Source: Buttiauxella sp965119215 (GTDB lineage: Bacteria > Pseudomonadota > Gammaproteobacteria > Enterobacterales > Enterobacteriaceae). Taken from it: DNA of 64,000 nucleotides. The notes beneath the pieces were generated by a model that was given only the letters and a program-made list of their open reading frames with translations, was not told the origin of the DNA and made no database searches. Position numbers and translations under genes: made by a program. The first letter of the stretch is position 1; each line of letters starts with the position of its first letter. Below are positions 24,683-35,547 of the stretch, one piece after another. Location: contig CBCPKK010000007.1 in assembly GCA_965119215.1 (NCBI GenBank), forward strand, positions 1 to 64,000. Direction: 5' to 3'.

Positions 24683-27600
24683 TCAGAAACGAATCTTCAT
24701 ACCAATCGATCCGCCAAAATCATTGCTGATGCTGGTATCGCTGCCGCCGTTGCTCCAGGTTTTACCCACTTCGGTATAAGCCTCGGCATTTTTGGCGATA
24801 GTCCAGGTGGCACCCACGGCGGCTTCCGTGCTGCTGTATTGCTGATCCGCCGTTAACACTGATTTTCCTGCGTTATTTGTGGTGTTCTCAAACGTCGCGT
24901 TATCCTGCCCGTCGGAAAGCTGTTGCCACAGGTTCACCCGCACATAAGGTTTTATCTTGCCGACGCCGGTTTCATATTCAGCACCCAGGCGCGCACCAAT
25001 GCGGCCGATAATCGCATCGTCTGCATCAATGGACGCTTTGGTTTTCGCATCACCTTCCAGAATGACACTGTCAAAATCGCTGTGCTGCCAGATGAGCTGC
25101 GCCTGCGGTTCGATAAACCAGGTGGTATCGCCAAAGAGAATCGGGTAACCCGTTTCAACCGAGGCGACAAAACTGTTGCCGTCCGGGCTGTAGGTATTTT
25201 GATTTTGTGAGTTCTTCAAATCGATGCTGTGATTGCCGTACTGCAACACGTTATCGACGTAGAAACCGCTTTGTGCGGTGTAAGTCGCATAACCGCCGAC
25301 ATAGGTCGACAGGGTAGAGTTATAACCTGCCGTGCCATAGCCACCGGAGTTTGCCCCTTGAATACTGGTGTCGTTATCGACAATCGAGGTGTACATCCCG
25401 GCGCGCCAGTCTTCATCCACATACAAATCAAAACCAATCTGCATGCCGTTAATCTGTGAATCGGCCTGTGAGCCAGTGGCATCGTTAAAGGATTGATGGG
25501 TAGATTGCGTGATGTAACGCGCCCAGAAACGCTGGTCGTTGTCTTGCGCTACGGTGGTATTCCACGGCTGCTCGTCGCCCACGCGTTGGTGCAATGTACC
25601 CAAAACGGCTAAATCTGCCTGGCGAATGGTTGACGCGACGGTGACAAAAATAGGCACTTCCGGGCGATAGTTGGTGCGCAGGAACCAGTCTTCACCTTGT
25701 TCCTGGCTGTCTCCGGCGAACAAACGGTATTCCCAGGCACCCGCTTCAAGATGATCCGCGCCAATAGTAAATGCGTCTTTGGTGGTTTGCGCAGTGGTTG
25801 TCGCGCCGCTAATGGCTTCCACCACCGCGATACCGTTGCCTTCGGTTTGTTCTCCTAGCTGGCTGACGTCGATATCCAGCAATGTTCTACCGGTAGCAGC
25901 ACCACCGTTTATCACTAACCGGTCGGCAACGCCTGGGCTGTGTTGTTGTGCGGCAATTTTCAGCACGCCGTTAAGCCCGACATAATCACCATTTACTGTG
26001 AGTGTCGATCCCACATCACCGCCACGCAGATTCACCGTGCCCTGGTTTGCCAGTGCGCCAACGGTCTGGTTATCACCACCGGTATCCAGCGTCGCACCGC
26101 TACTGACAATATGCGTTGAAACCGCGCTGAATTTATTTGCCCCCTGAGCTTTCAGGGTGCCACTTTCTACCAGCGTAACCCCCTGATAGTTATTGCTGCC
26201 CGCAAGAAAGGTGGTGCCAGAACCTTGCTGCCAGAGTTGGCCAGTGCCGGAAATGTTACCGCCCAGCGTTAAGCTATTGGAGCGGTTAATTTGCAGCACA
26301 CCGTTATTAATAATATTGCCGATAACGCTGCCTTGTGTGCCGCTCGTACCGAGTTGCAGATTCCCGGTGCTGATGGTGGTATCGCCAGTGTAAGTGCTGT
26401 CCTGGCTGAGCGTTAGCGTGCCGAGTCCGGCTTTGGTCAGCGCACCGCTGCCGCCTACTGAACTGAGCAACGTCACGTTATTGCCGTTGGTATCGACGGT
26501 GCCGCCGTTTGCTGCAAGCGTCACCGCGCGGGCAGTATCGAACGCTGCACCATAGCGGAATGTCCCGCCGTTAAGCGTAATTCCCGTTCCGGCCTGGCCG
26601 AGGTTGTTATCGCTGGAAACCTGCAATGTGCCGCCGCTGACTGTTGTGCCGCCCGCGTAGGTATTGTTGCCGTTAAGCAGCAGTGTTCCGATGTCAGTTT
26701 TGTTTATGCCGCCGCTGCCCGCGATAACCGAGTTAATGGTGGCGATGTAGTTTGCCCCAGGTGCGGTGCCATCCCCCACGCGAATCTGCGTGTCTGCGGT
26801 GTTAGTGGTTATCGTGCCGTCGTTAATCACGTAACCGTCGGTGGCAAATTGCATCCCGCTGACCAGCACCTCGCCGAGAGCGTTATCCACCGTGACCGTG
26901 CCTTTTTCACCGCCGAATACTGCAAATGAACCGTCGCTAAATGGCGCGTTAAAACGTCCGTCCGGCGTGGTGACATCCGTAGACCAGTTATCGTTACCGT
27001 GGCTGTTTTGCCACACGCCATCGCCGCCGTTAATCTCGCTGTCGTTTTTGGATGTGGTGAGGTTGCCGTCCCAGAAGCGCAGGATCACGCCGGTACGGTT
27101 GACCAGGTTTACCTGGCCCGCAATAGAGGTCTGAACGTAGAGATCGTCTGCCGCATCCGGTGCGGCACCGATATCCATGAGGTTGTCAGTCAGGCTGCCG
27201 GTGTAGTTAAACACGCGATAAACCCCGACATCGAAAGTGCCGCCGGGGGTTTGCGTGATATTAAGTTTGCCGTTGAGATTCAGGTCGCCGTTGATATTCA
27301 CCAGGTCGTTCAGCGTGCCGCCTGCGGTAAACGACTGGCCGAACTGGAAATCCACCTGGGAATTTTGATTCAGCGTTAATCCGCCTAAGGTCAACACGCC
27401 GACACTGGCTAAATCAGCTCCCGCAGCAAGATGCCCGTTATCGGCAACCGTCACTTTTCCGCCAGTGACACCCGCGCCGCCAAGAGTGGAAAGGGCGCTG
27501 ACGTTCACATCTCCCGTCGCCGCCAACTGGTTACCATTCACCAGCAATGTGCCTTGCTGCACCGTGGTCTGGCCGGTGTACGTGTTGTCTCCGGTCAGCG

Positions 27601-30600
27601 TCAAAATACCGTTGCCAATTTTGCTCAATACGCCGACCGCGCCGCTGATCACCCCGCTAATCGAATCATTACGGTTCAGCGAACCTTTGCTCAACGTTTT
27701 GCCTTCAAGCTCAACGTTACCCGCACCCGATAGCGAGCCGATGGTGGTGCCGCTGGCGGAGTTTGCAAGATTCACCACGCCGCCTGCATTGTTGGCAATC
27801 ACCGCGTTCTGCGCCTGTGCGTTATCTGCGAAAGTGACCAGCCCGTTGTTTGTCACCGTCGAGCTACCCGCGTTGGATTGTCCACTCAGATCCAACTGCG
27901 TTCCGGCTGCAAGGTTAATCAGTGCGGCACCGCCAGACGTTGTATCGCCAAGATTAATCAGCGCGCCATTGGCGGCGTTGAGAGTGCTATTTGCCGCCGA
28001 TGCGCTGCCGGTAAAGTTAAGCGTTGCGTCATCAAGTGCCACGGTATGCGTCTGGGCTGTCGCGCTGTTATTGAAGTTTAATGTGGCCTGGTGATTAACT
28101 GTCAGAGCGCTGGCATCCGGGCCTAATGCACCAGTGACATTGGCATCCACCACCACTTGTGCGCTGCCATCTTTACCGGTGATGGTGGTTGCACCCTGAT
28201 ACGTGGTGGCGTTATTCAACACCAGATTACTGTTGTCGGTGCCGGTTGAGGTATCTTTCACCGTCAGGCCGCCAAGCCCGCCAATGACCCCGTCTGGTGT
28301 AAAGGTATGGCCATAAAGATCTAACTGCCCGCCGCCATTTTCACTGAGGAAGATAGGGCGCGTGGTGGTGTAATCCGCGCCAATTTGCAGCGCGGAGTTG
28401 TTGTTGATCAGAACTGATGTACCCGCCTTCCCAAGATTGGCATCCGTTGAAACGTTCAACGTACCGGCATAGATTTCGGTTCCACCTTCGTAATCATTAT
28501 TGCCGGTTAAAATCAGGCGGCCAGGGTCGAGCTTGACCAGTTTCAGAATATCAAATGCGCTATTTTGGTGCAGATCGGTATTAATAGTGGTGGTGATATT
28601 CCCGCCGCTACTTCCTGCGCCAACACGTATGCCGAAATAAGCAGCCGCGAGAGTCTCACCCTGGCTGACATAATTGACTGAAGGAATTTGATTGATAGTG
28701 CGGGCGATATTCAGCGTACCGCCAACCAGCGAATAGCCATCGGCATCAAACTGCATGCCTTTGGTGATGACTTCGCCGTTACTATTGTCCACCAGTATGG
28801 TACCGCCGGTACCCTGGAAAATGGCGAACGCATGTTGTTGCCACGGTGCGTTACCGAACCCGGTGGAGAATGTCCATTTATTATTATTTACCCCAGAGCT
28901 AGAACTCCATACCCCATTGCCACCGTCGACCACGCCATTGCCTTCAAAGCCGGTAGCGCCATGCTTCGTAATATCATCGCCGTCCCAAAACTGCAGATTA
29001 TTGGTTTCTTGAGCAAAACCCTGGACCAGGTTTACCTGATTTGGCACCGTGGTCTGTACGGAGTAAATCGCGGAGTTGCCTGGCGGAAGCGAAATAATAT
29101 CCAGTCCATTATTGATGAGCGAACCGGCGTATTCGAACAGGCGGTATAGGCCTGGTGCGAAAATACCCCCTGCTGAGGTGGTGACGTTCAGGTCGCCGTC
29201 CAGCGTCAAATTACCGCCCACGGTCACCAGGTCGTTTAATGCCCCGCCTGGTGTAAATGCCTGGCCCAATTCAAACTGGTTGTTGGTGCTTTGCGCCAGC
29301 GTTAAATCGCCTTTGATAGCCAGCGTGCCAGTGCCGCCGTCACCCGGCGTTAAGGTGGTGTTGTCGGCCAAAGTGACGTCGCCGCCAATGGTGCCCGAAC
29401 CGCCAAGCGTTGCGCCGCTGGCAACGGTAGTAGCACCTGTCGCGGTGGACTGATTGCCGTTCACCAGCAAAGTGCCACTGTTTACCAGGGTTACGCCCTG
29501 ATAAGTATTGGCTCCACTTAACCGCGTCACTCCAGTGCCAATCTGATGAAACTCACCGCTGCCAGAGATAACCCCGCCAAGGTTAACGGTGTCTGACTGG
29601 TTGATGATAAAAATGCCGTTATCAATGATATTGGTGGCCGCCGAAAGTGCACCTGCCGTGCCGCCAGTACCAAGCTGCAACGTGCTCGTATTGTCGATTA
29701 ACGTATTGCCGCTATAGGTGTTTTCGCCGGTCAGGATCGTGGTGCCGCCTGCCGCGCGTTGCAGCCCGCCAGTACCGCTGATGATCCCCGTATATAGTTG
29801 TGATGCCGATGTTCCGTCGAAAACAACCAGGCTTGCCGCACCGTCGGTTGCGATGTTGTAGTTATTGATGGTGGCGTTATTCGCGGTAACCAGGTTATCG
29901 CCGGTGCGCAATGTGCCGCCATCAGTCACCGCAATAGAAGACGTGCCGGATAACAACAAGTCGTTGATAACGCGGACATTGGCCTGCGATCCGCTAACCG
30001 TTAAGTTGCTCCAGCCGGTGCCGATATTGGTTGCCGTCGCCACGTTATCTGCTGGCAGTGAACCAATAAGCGTTGGGCCCGCACCGCCATTCCACAGGTG
30101 CGTATTGGTCAGCGTCAACTGACTATTACTGCCACCTTCGCTGAGAATGTGGCGAGTTGCACCAAGGTCAACGTTGCCAATCAGCGCTTTGTCATTGCCA
30201 TCGGCCCCCGCGAAATCTACCGCGCCGTTGAAGGTGCCGCTGTTCCAGGTGAAGGTGTCAGCGCCGCTGCCCGCAGCAATTAGCCCCGTTGTTGCTCCGC
30301 CATTAAGCGTAATTAAATCGTTGCCGCTACCGGACAAAATCGCCGTCGACGTATTATTGGCGGCGCTCAATGTGCCCTGATTAGTAATGGTATTGTTAGC
30401 GCTGCCGCTGGCATCAATCACAATCGAGCCTGGGCTGCTATCGGTAATCGTTCCGCTATTAAGAACGGTACGCGCCGCAGCGCTGCCGTTAATGAGGATC
30501 AGCGGTTGTGCGTTAGTGGTGCTGGTGGAATTAATGGTTCCAGTGTTGGTGAAAGCTGCGGCATTGGTGGCCAGAATGCTGCTGTTTACGCCGCCGCTGG

Positions 30601-33600
30601 TCTGAATATTGCCGCTGTTGGTCACCGCATTGGCATCAATGGCCGAGATTGCAGCACCGCCGTTTGCACCAACGGTGATGTTGGCACCTGATGTCACCGC
30701 ACCATCAGTTTTCGCCAGAATACCATTACCGTTAGAGCCGGTTGTGCCTGTCACATTGATGGTATAACCGGTGCCGATGGTGAGATCACCCGTGGTATTG
30801 CTGCCATCGGCTTGTTCAAAAGCAAAGCCCGCGCCGCTGCCGGAAACATTAAGGATATTTCCGCTCCCTTCGGCGTTAAAGGTGACTGCGGTGCGAATTG
30901 CCGGGCCGTCCGAAGCGTTGATGGTGACCGTGTTTAAATTGATATTTGAAGTGGACGCGTTGTTGTTAATCCCGGCTCCCGAGCCAGAAATATCAATCAC
31001 CGTATTGTTGGCGGTGAGGGACGCCGCACCAGCGTCCATACGAATACCGTCTGCGCCTTTGCTGGCGGTAATTTGGTTTCCTGTGCCGTCAATGGTGAGT
31101 GTTGCACCGTTGTCTATCAGTTGAACTGCCGCCAGGCCGCCGTCGGCTGTGACGCTGCCCAATCGTTCAACCAGCGCCCCCGCGCCCTGAACTTTAACCC
31201 CCACGTTGCCACTGCCCGTGGCGCCGGAAACATTAATCGCTCCCGTATTATCCAGCGTGCCCTGGTTCTGAATGTGTACACCGATATTATTCGCGCCGGA
31301 TACGGTAATAGGGGCGTTATTAGTACCGATCCCCCCGTCGTGCAAGAGCATACCTGTGCTGTTATTACCGTTAAGGTCGATGCCCGCACCGTTGAGCGTG
31401 ACCTCGCCTTTATAAGAAACGTCATAACCGGTGATGCCACTTTGTAACACACCGGATGTTAACGTGACGTCTGACGTGACCAATGTTGGAAGCGCATCGC
31501 CCGCCGAACCAATGTTGCCATCGATAGTGTAAATCCGCCCATCCACCACCACGCCGGTAGTGTTGTCGTGGTTCAGGATAATCCCGCCGTTGTTAATCGT
31601 CCCTGTCGCACCACCTGCGACTTTCACACCCACGGCTTTTTCACCGTCAACCGTGATGGTTGCAGTACCTGTATCAAGTGTGGAAGGTACATCGTCGACA
31701 GTACCCATTTTTCCGTCAGGGCCCTCATCGCGCCCGTGGGCGAATACGCCAATGGAGCTATCGCCGGTGACGGTGAGCTGATATGCGCCGCCACTGCCTG
31801 AGTCGCCGTTAAATGTGGCGCCGTGGTCGATTAAAAACAGGGTGGAATGTGCCTGGCCGTTATCGTTAATCACCGCATTGGAAAGATTAATTTTGGCAGC
31901 CTGGCCGTAGGCGTAATAGCCAATTTGGTTGGTGTTATTAAAGGTTAATGAGGCGTCTGAACCGACATTAATCGTGGCGCTGCCTCGTGCGTGTGCACCA
32001 ATGGCTCCGGCGGCAAACAAGTTAATGTCTGAGTTGACATCGGCGGTCGCCTGGGAACCCTGCACGCCTTCAGCAAACACCGCGTAGTTACGATAGGTGA
32101 CCGGGTTGCTGTCACTGCCACCGGTATCTCCGGCTGCACCAACGGTAATCACACCCGTATTTGTGGACGTGACCGTTGCAGTTCTGGTCGAGGCAAGTAC
32201 GTTGATGGCAGCATTGTTATCGCCAAAAACATTAATACGACCGCTATTCGTTACGTTGCTGGTATCGATAACCGATAGCCCGTAGTTAGCCGCCGCAGCG
32301 CCGCCCGCTAACTCACCAAATACGTTTATTACACCGGTCGCGCTATTTATTACCGGCCCTGTCGCACCCGCTACCAATATGCCTACGGCGTTGCGGGTTT
32401 GCGCACCAAGAGTAATTATCCCGTTGTTAGTGACGGCTCCACTACTGCTGGTATGAATCCCTGCCGACTGTTGTGCGCCGCCGACCATGAGCACAGGCGT
32501 AGCGATTTTTGTCGCGGTAATCGGCGTGCTGCCGATGTAAATATTCCCGGTGTTGGAGAAGGTTGCTGAATCGGCGATATCTACGGCGTAACCCGAGGCG
32601 CGCCCGTCAGCATTAAAGCTGTTGCCCACTACGGCAATGGAGCCGCTGTTCGCCGCAGTTGTGGTCCCCAAAGCCCGAAGGCCGTAGGCGTTAGCGGAGC
32701 TGCCATCGGTTAGCGCAACGTTAATAAAGCCTTCGTTGGTAAGCGTGCTGGCACCATCGCCCTGAATACCGGTGCTGCCCTGGTTATGCACATTTTGATT
32801 GGTGCCATCTTTTTCGATGAACAAACCAGCGTTGATTGTTCCAGTGTTTAGCGCTGTGGCATCGGTGGTACGCATCGCAACGCCGGAAGGGCTGGCACTG
32901 GAACTGCGCCAGATATTAATGGCACCGTTGTTGGTCAGTTTGGCACCGGCATCGCCGCGCATCACGGTAGATGCGCCGTCTACAGCCAGGCTGCCCTCAG
33001 CGGTTACCGTACCTGTCGCGTTAGGTCCCGTGGCATAAATAATATCGAGATTGCCGGTGCTCCGCGTGGCGTTGTTGCTGTGCGCCAGGCTGTCGTCCCA
33101 GACGTGGTAAGTCAGATCGACCCGGTTTTCCACTGCATCGCCCAGCAACTGTTGAATGATGCCGTTGTAGGTATTTTGCGCGATGGTGCTGGAATCAATC
33201 ACCACGCTGCCATAAGCAGGAGGAAGCTGTACGCCGCCGGTCAACCAGAGTTGCACTTGGCTTTGGCGGCCTGCATAGGCACCTTGCCCCAGTAAGAAAT
33301 CATTCACCGTTGCAATATCTTGTGCTGAACTAATGGGAAAGGTGATGGAGGGTTTTACTGGATCTAACAAGACCTGCTGACCAACCTGAATGTAGTTTGG
33401 CAGCGTAATACTATCGTTGTATTTCGAACTGACCGCCGTCTGGTTTTGCGAATCAGCAGAAATCACAGACGCTGGCATGAAGTGAATATAGTTATCTGAC
33501 TGCCAGTTCACATTACTGGCAGCACCTTGCGCCCTGGCAAGCGTTGAGCTTTTCGCCAGCAGTTCAATGGTGTTTGCCGCTGCGTCTATCGGCGTGGTTC

Positions 33601-34324
33601 CGGTTGTGTCCGCGCCGATATTAATATTGGCCGTGCCGCCTCCTGGGGCAATATCAACAATGCCAAAATTGTTATAGATGCGAAAAGAGTTGGAGTCGTA
33701 AATGTTTAGCGGCAGGTCGCCCACCAGCGACGCACCAGGCGCTGAGAACGTGCTGGAATCATAAACTTTGATAACCGAAAAACTCCCCTCAAGCCCAGGG
33801 ACTTCAACGTTGAGTTCCTGGTTTTGCTGCGGCGTTGAAGGGTTGGTGGAGTAGCTAAAGTTATCAATGTTGGCGGAGGTAATGGGCGTGGTACCACCCT
33901 GAGAATCGGTTGCCTGAATAAACGTAATTCTTGGCCCAGTACTGGCAGCAAGCCCGTTACGAACCAGCATCTGCGTGGCGCTGCCATTTACGCCAGGGGC
34001 AATCTGTGGAATGGGTCCAAGGATATTAAGCGTGGTGCCAGAGGCGTAGTGATTGTCGGCGGTGGTGCTATCAATAGTGAAAGCAAAACCGGTATCAATC
34101 TCCTGGTCGTAATCAACCAGGAGAGGAAATCCATAAGAGGGATGAGCGTCCGTCCAGTTGATATCGTCGGCTAAAGCGGGAGCCGCAGTGAGGAATAAAG
34201 ATGCACTGAGCAATGCTGTTTGGGTTGCCCTGCCTTGGCATTTTTTACGCGTTTTTGTGGTCTCCGGGGCGACAACGAGAGCATTTTGGCTTGGGTTCCA
34301 TACCAGACGATAGATACGATTCAT
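24683..34324 (-). CDS. Giant autotransporter adhesin (AIDA/PATR-repeat type V secretion)
   Basis: This is a 3213-residue type Va autotransporter. I chose ATG 34324, which begins MNRIYRLVWNPSQNALVVAP, the extended signal peptide region typical of large autotransporters. GGAG lies 7 bases upstream; a start at 34357 would add 11 residues. The signal peptide ends near APALA (about residue 53). The passenger (about 54-2930) is a long beta-helix of glycine/asparagine/threonine repeats. It has many passenger-associated repeats such as LTGENTYSGNTLI and GTLLVNGNQ, and a roughly 370-400 residue module that occurs twice (about 1616-2018 and 2256-2628). The C-terminal barrel (about 2930-3213) starts near FWARYITQSTHQSFND and ends GGSIGMKIRF. 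Surface adhesion or aggregation is inferred. It has no stop or frameshift over 9.6 kb. Confidence 0.93.
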   Translation of the reverse strand: MNRIYRLVWNPSQNALVVAPETTKTRKKCQGRATQTALLSASLFLTAAPALADDINWTDAHPSYGFPLLVDYDQEIDTGFAFTIDSTTADNHYASGTTLNILGPIPQIAPGVNGSATQMLVRNGLAASTGPRITFIQATDSQGGTTPITSANIDNFSYSTNPSTPQQNQELNVEVPGLEGSFSVIKVYDSSTFSAPGASLVGDLPLNIYDSNSFRIYNNFGIVDIAPGGGTANINIGADTTGTTPIDAAANTIELLAKSSTLARAQGAASNVNWQSDNYIHFMPASVISADSQNQTAVSSKYNDSITLPNYIQVGQQVLLDPVKPSITFPISSAQDIATVNDFLLGQGAYAGRQSQVQLWLTGGVQLPPAYGSVVIDSSTIAQNTYNGIIQQLLGDAVENRVDLTYHVWDDSLAHSNNATRSTGNLDIIYATGPNATGTVTAEGSLAVDGASTVMRGDAGAKLTNNGAINIWRSSSASPSGVAMRTTDATALNTGTINAGLFIEKDGTNQNVHNQGSTGIQGDGASTLTNEGFINVALTDGSSANAYGLRALGTTTAANSGSIAVVGNSFNADGRASGYAVDIADSATFSNTGNIYIGSTPITATKIATPVLMVGGAQQSAGIHTSSSGAVTNNGIITLGAQTRNAVGILVAGATGPVINSATGVINVFGELAGGAAAANYGLSVIDTSNVTNSGRINVFGDNNAAINVLASTRTATVTSTNTGVITVGAAGDTGGSDSNPVTYRNYAVFAEGVQGSQATADVNSDINLFAAGAIGAHARGSATINVGSDASLTFNNTNQIGYYAYGQAAKINLSNAVINDNGQAHSTLFLIDHGATFNGDSGSGGAYQLTVTGDSSIGVFAHGRDEGPDGKMGTVDDVPSTLDTGTATITVDGEKAVGVKVAGGATGTINNGGIILNHDNTTGVVVDGRIYTIDGNIGSAGDALPTLVTSDVTLTSGVLQSGITGYDVSYKGEVTLNGAGIDLNGNNSTGMLLHDGGIGTNNAPITVSGANNIGVHIQNQGTLDNTGAINVSGATGSGNVGVKVQGAGALVERLGSVTADGGLAAVQLIDNGATLTIDGTGNQITASKGADGIRMDAGAASLTANNTVIDISGSGAGINNNASTSNINLNTVTINASDGPAIRTAVTFNAEGSGNILNVSGSGAGFAFEQADGSNTTGDLTIGTGYTINVTGTTGSNGNGILAKTDGAVTSGANITVGANGGAAISAIDANAVTNSGNIQTSGGVNSSILATNAAAFTNTGTINSTSTTNAQPLILINGSAAARTVLNSGTITDSSPGSIVIDASGSANNTITNQGTLSAANNTSTAILSGSGNDLITLNGGATTGLIAAGSGADTFTWNSGTFNGAVDFAGADGNDKALIGNVDLGATRHILSEGGSNSQLTLTNTHLWNGGAGPTLIGSLPADNVATATNIGTGWSNLTVSGSQANVRVINDLLLSGTSSIAVTDGGTLRTGDNLVTANNATINNYNIATDGAASLVVFDGTSASQLYTGIISGTGGLQRAAGGTTILTGENTYSGNTLIDNTSTLQLGTGGTAGALSAATNIIDNGIFIINQSDTVNLGGVISGSGEFHQIGTGVTRLSGANTYQGVTLVNSGTLLVNGNQSTATGATTVASGATLGGSGTIGGDVTLADNTTLTPGDGGTGTLAIKGDLTLAQSTNNQFELGQAFTPGGALNDLVTVGGNLTLDGDLNVTTSAGGIFAPGLYRLFEYAGSLINNGLDIISLPPGNSAIYSVQTTVPNQVNLVQGFAQETNNLQFWDGDDITKHGATGFEGNGVVDGGNGVWSSSSGVNNNKWTFSTGFGNAPWQQHAFAIFQGTGGTILVDNSNGEVITKGMQFDADGYSLVGGTLNIARTINQIPSVNYVSQGETLAAAYFGIRVGAGSSGGNITTTINTDLHQNSAFDILKLVKLDPGRLILTGNNDYEGGTEIYAGTLNVSTDANLGKAGTSVLINNNSALQIGADYTTTRPIFLSENGGGQLDLYGHTFTPDGVIGGLGGLTVKDTSTGTDNSNLVLNNATTYQGATTITGKDGSAQVVVDANVTGALGPDASALTVNHQATLNFNNSATAQTHTVALDDATLNFTGSASAANSTLNAANGALINLGDTTSGGAALINLAAGTQLDLSGQSNAGSSTVTNNGLVTFADNAQAQNAVIANNAGGVVNLANSASGTTIGSLSGAGNVELEGKTLSKGSLNRNDSISGVISGAVGVLSKIGNGILTLTGDNTYTGQTTVQQGTLLVNGNQLAATGDVNVSALSTLGGAGVTGGKVTVADNGHLAAGADLASVGVLTLGGLTLNQNSQVDFQFGQSFTAGGTLNDLVNINGDLNLNGKLNITQTPGGTFDVGVYRVFNYTGSLTDNLMDIGAAPDAADDLYVQTSIAGQVNLVNRTGVILRFWDGNLTTSKNDSEINGGDGVWQNSHGNDNWSTDVTTPDGRFNAPFSDGSFAVFGGEKGTVTVDNALGEVLVSGMQFATDGYVINDGTITTNTADTQIRVGDGTAPGANYIATINSVIAGSGGINKTDIGTLLLNGNNTYAGGTTVSGGTLQVSSDNNLGQAGTGITLNGGTFRYGAAFDTARAVTLAANGGTVDTNGNNVTLLSSVGGSGALTKAGLGTLTLSQDSTYTGDTTISTGNLQLGTSGTQGSVIGNIINNGVLQINRSNSLTLGGNISGTGQLWQQGSGTTFLAGSNNYQGVTLVESGTLKAQGANKFSAVSTHIVSSGATLDTGGDNQTVGALANQGTVNLRGGDVGSTLTVNGDYVGLNGVLKIAAQQHSPGVADRLVINGGAATGRTLLDIDVSQLGEQTEGNGIAVVEAISGATTTAQTTKDAFTIGADHLEAGAWEYRLFAGDSQEQGEDWFLRTNYRPEVPIFVTVASTIRQADLAVLGTLHQRVGDEQPWNTTVAQDNDQRFWARYITQSTHQSFNDATGSQADSQINGMQIGFDLYVDEDWRAGMYTSIVDNDTSIQGANSGGYGTAGYNSTLSTYVGGYATYTAQSGFYVDNVLQYGNHSIDLKNSQNQNTYSPDGNSFVASVETGYPILFGDTTWFIEPQAQLIWQHSDFDSVILEGDAKTKASIDADDAIIGRIGARLGAEYETGVGKIKPYVRVNLWQQLSDGQDNATFENTTNNAGKSVLTADQQYSSTEAAVGATWTIAKNAEAYTEVGKTWSNGGSDTSISNDFGGSIGMKIRF
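26430..27560 (-). repeat. Second copy of a passenger module inside the autotransporter
   Basis: Protein-level repeat of the module encoded at about 28265-29480. Shared landmarks in the same order are GTLLVNGNQ, TAGGTLNDLV, a YRVFNYTGSL-type stretch, a RFWDG start with GVWQN, a GMQFATDGY stretch and a GGT-x(2-3)-GTLQVSSD-type end. Boundaries are approximate. Confidence 0.75.
28265..29480 (-). repeat. First copy of a passenger module inside the autotransporter
   Basis: Landmarks in order are GTLLVNGNQ, TPGGALNDLV, YRLFEYAGSL, LQFWDG with GVWSS, GMQFDADGY and GTLNVSTD. They match the copy at 26430-27560 and are separated from it by about 640 residues, start to start. Boundaries are approximate. 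Confidence 0.75.
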
Positions 34325-34396
34325 ATAAACGCTCCAGACGTAACGTAAAAATGACAATCTCCAGAAATAGTGCCGAATAAAACGGAAGATTCACTA

Positions 34397-35185
34397 TTAC
34401 TGAGCGGTCAATGCTTTATTTTCAGTATGAAGTGAAGATTTAAGGAGCAATAAGTTTTGCGGTTCAATACGAATTAACCCACCGCGTGGGCTGCCAATGT
34501 CTGCAACCAGTGACAGAGCAACCGCAATGATGGCCGGTAAAATAAAAAGATAGACTTTACGGCTCTTTTTACTGTGCGAACCATAACCAATAAGAATGTT
34601 ACATATCACGGCAATCGCAATAAGTAATAACCATGCAGATGGCGGGAAGCGTTTTATCCAGGCCGCCTGGGTATAACCCTGGGTATTGATAACATCATTC
34701 ATGCCTGCGGCAATTAATGCTGTTATCGGGGTTGTGGATATTTGGCTTTCATTTTTAATAACCTGCCACAGTTGTGTCTGCGAATTTGCCGTTTCCTTAT
34801 CAAGGGTGGCAAGTTTATCGTCATCATTTAATTGATAAAACGCGATGCGAAGATCCAGGTACTTTAATAATTCATTGCGTGCGGTAGTCGCGTTTTTTGC
34901 AGAAAGCAAATCAATCCGCAAATATTCTGTACCAATTGCATTGGCTTCCTCAGACTCATTGTTCTTACGTTGATCGTAATGACCGACGGCATTAGAAAAA
35001 CTGAAACCTATCAGCAAGCCAAGCAAAGTAAGGGTTGCAGCCTGAACTACACCAAAATCCTTCAGCGTTTCTTCATCCAGATTACCTTTTCGTTGCAGGC
35101 AATAAACCCCTATGGCCGAGGCAAGCGGCAATATGACCAGTAACGCAATGAACAGGAATAACGGATGACCCAATAACATGTTCAT
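34397..35185 (-). CDS. DUF4239-like (bestrophin-like domain) membrane protein
   Basis: This 262-residue protein has two hydrophobic segments at the N-terminus (about 8-28 and 45-65), a soluble middle of about 110 residues and two near the C-terminus (about 185-230). That layout fits the DUF4239 family, sometimes called bestrophin-like. The run VQAATLTLLGLLIGFSFSNA followed by HYDQRKNNESEEANAIGTEY is the family-like core. The function is unknown. It lies 72 bases upstream of the autotransporter on the same strand, so cotranscription is possible but not proven. Confidence 0.7.
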   Translation of the reverse strand: MNMLLGHPLFLFIALLVILPLASAIGVYCLQRKGNLDEETLKDFGVVQAATLTLLGLLIGFSFSNAVGHYDQRKNNESEEANAIGTEYLRIDLLSAKNATTARNELLKYLDLRIAFYQLNDDDKLATLDKETANSQTQLWQVIKNESQISTTPITALIAAGMNDVINTQGYTQAAWIKRFPPSAWLLLIAIAVICNILIGYGSHSKKSRKVYLFILPAIIAVALSLVADIGSPRGGLIRIEPQNLLLLKSSLHTENKALTAQ

Positions 35186-35547
35186 ATATCATCTCTTTTA
35201 TAATTATAAAGTTGCCGCGTCAGGTTTGAACGGTGATTAAATACTTGCACACTTCTTTAAAAAAGGTAGTCGGTAACGACATTTTTTACAGTGCAATGGA
35301 ACTAAAGTGTGGGGCGTGAATGTTCATAAAAAAATTAATTACACATGGAAAACTATTGCACTACTATTGCTCTATAGTTTTAAAAAACAATTACTCACAA
35401 AGCGAGAAGGGGATTTTTGAATGCCTGCTGATTTTGATTTTTAAAAAATACTTTTCGATATAAGGCTTCGTTGTTTCGGGTATGTTTTATCTTCATTGCT
35501 AAAATTATTTAGGTTGGTCGGCGTTATCCCTTAATTAGGTGAGGAAT
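35186..35547. other. AT-rich divergent promoter region
   Basis: These 362 bases separate the DUF4239 gene from the alkylsulfatase and should hold both promoters. The AT content is high and several A/T tracts are visible. I see no gene and no recognisable operator. Confidence 0.45.

Noticed and set aside
25500..33000. Regular repeats resembling a CRISPR array
   Set aside because: The periodicity comes from the beta-helix coding repeats of the autotransporter; spacing and sequence are irregular and no cas gene is present.
24923..33295. Many plus-strand open frames of 60-209 codons across the autotransporter gene, e.g. 27465-28094
   Set aside because: They are antisense to an intact, well-supported gene with GC-rich third positions, lack ribosome binding sites and show repetitive low-complexity composition.
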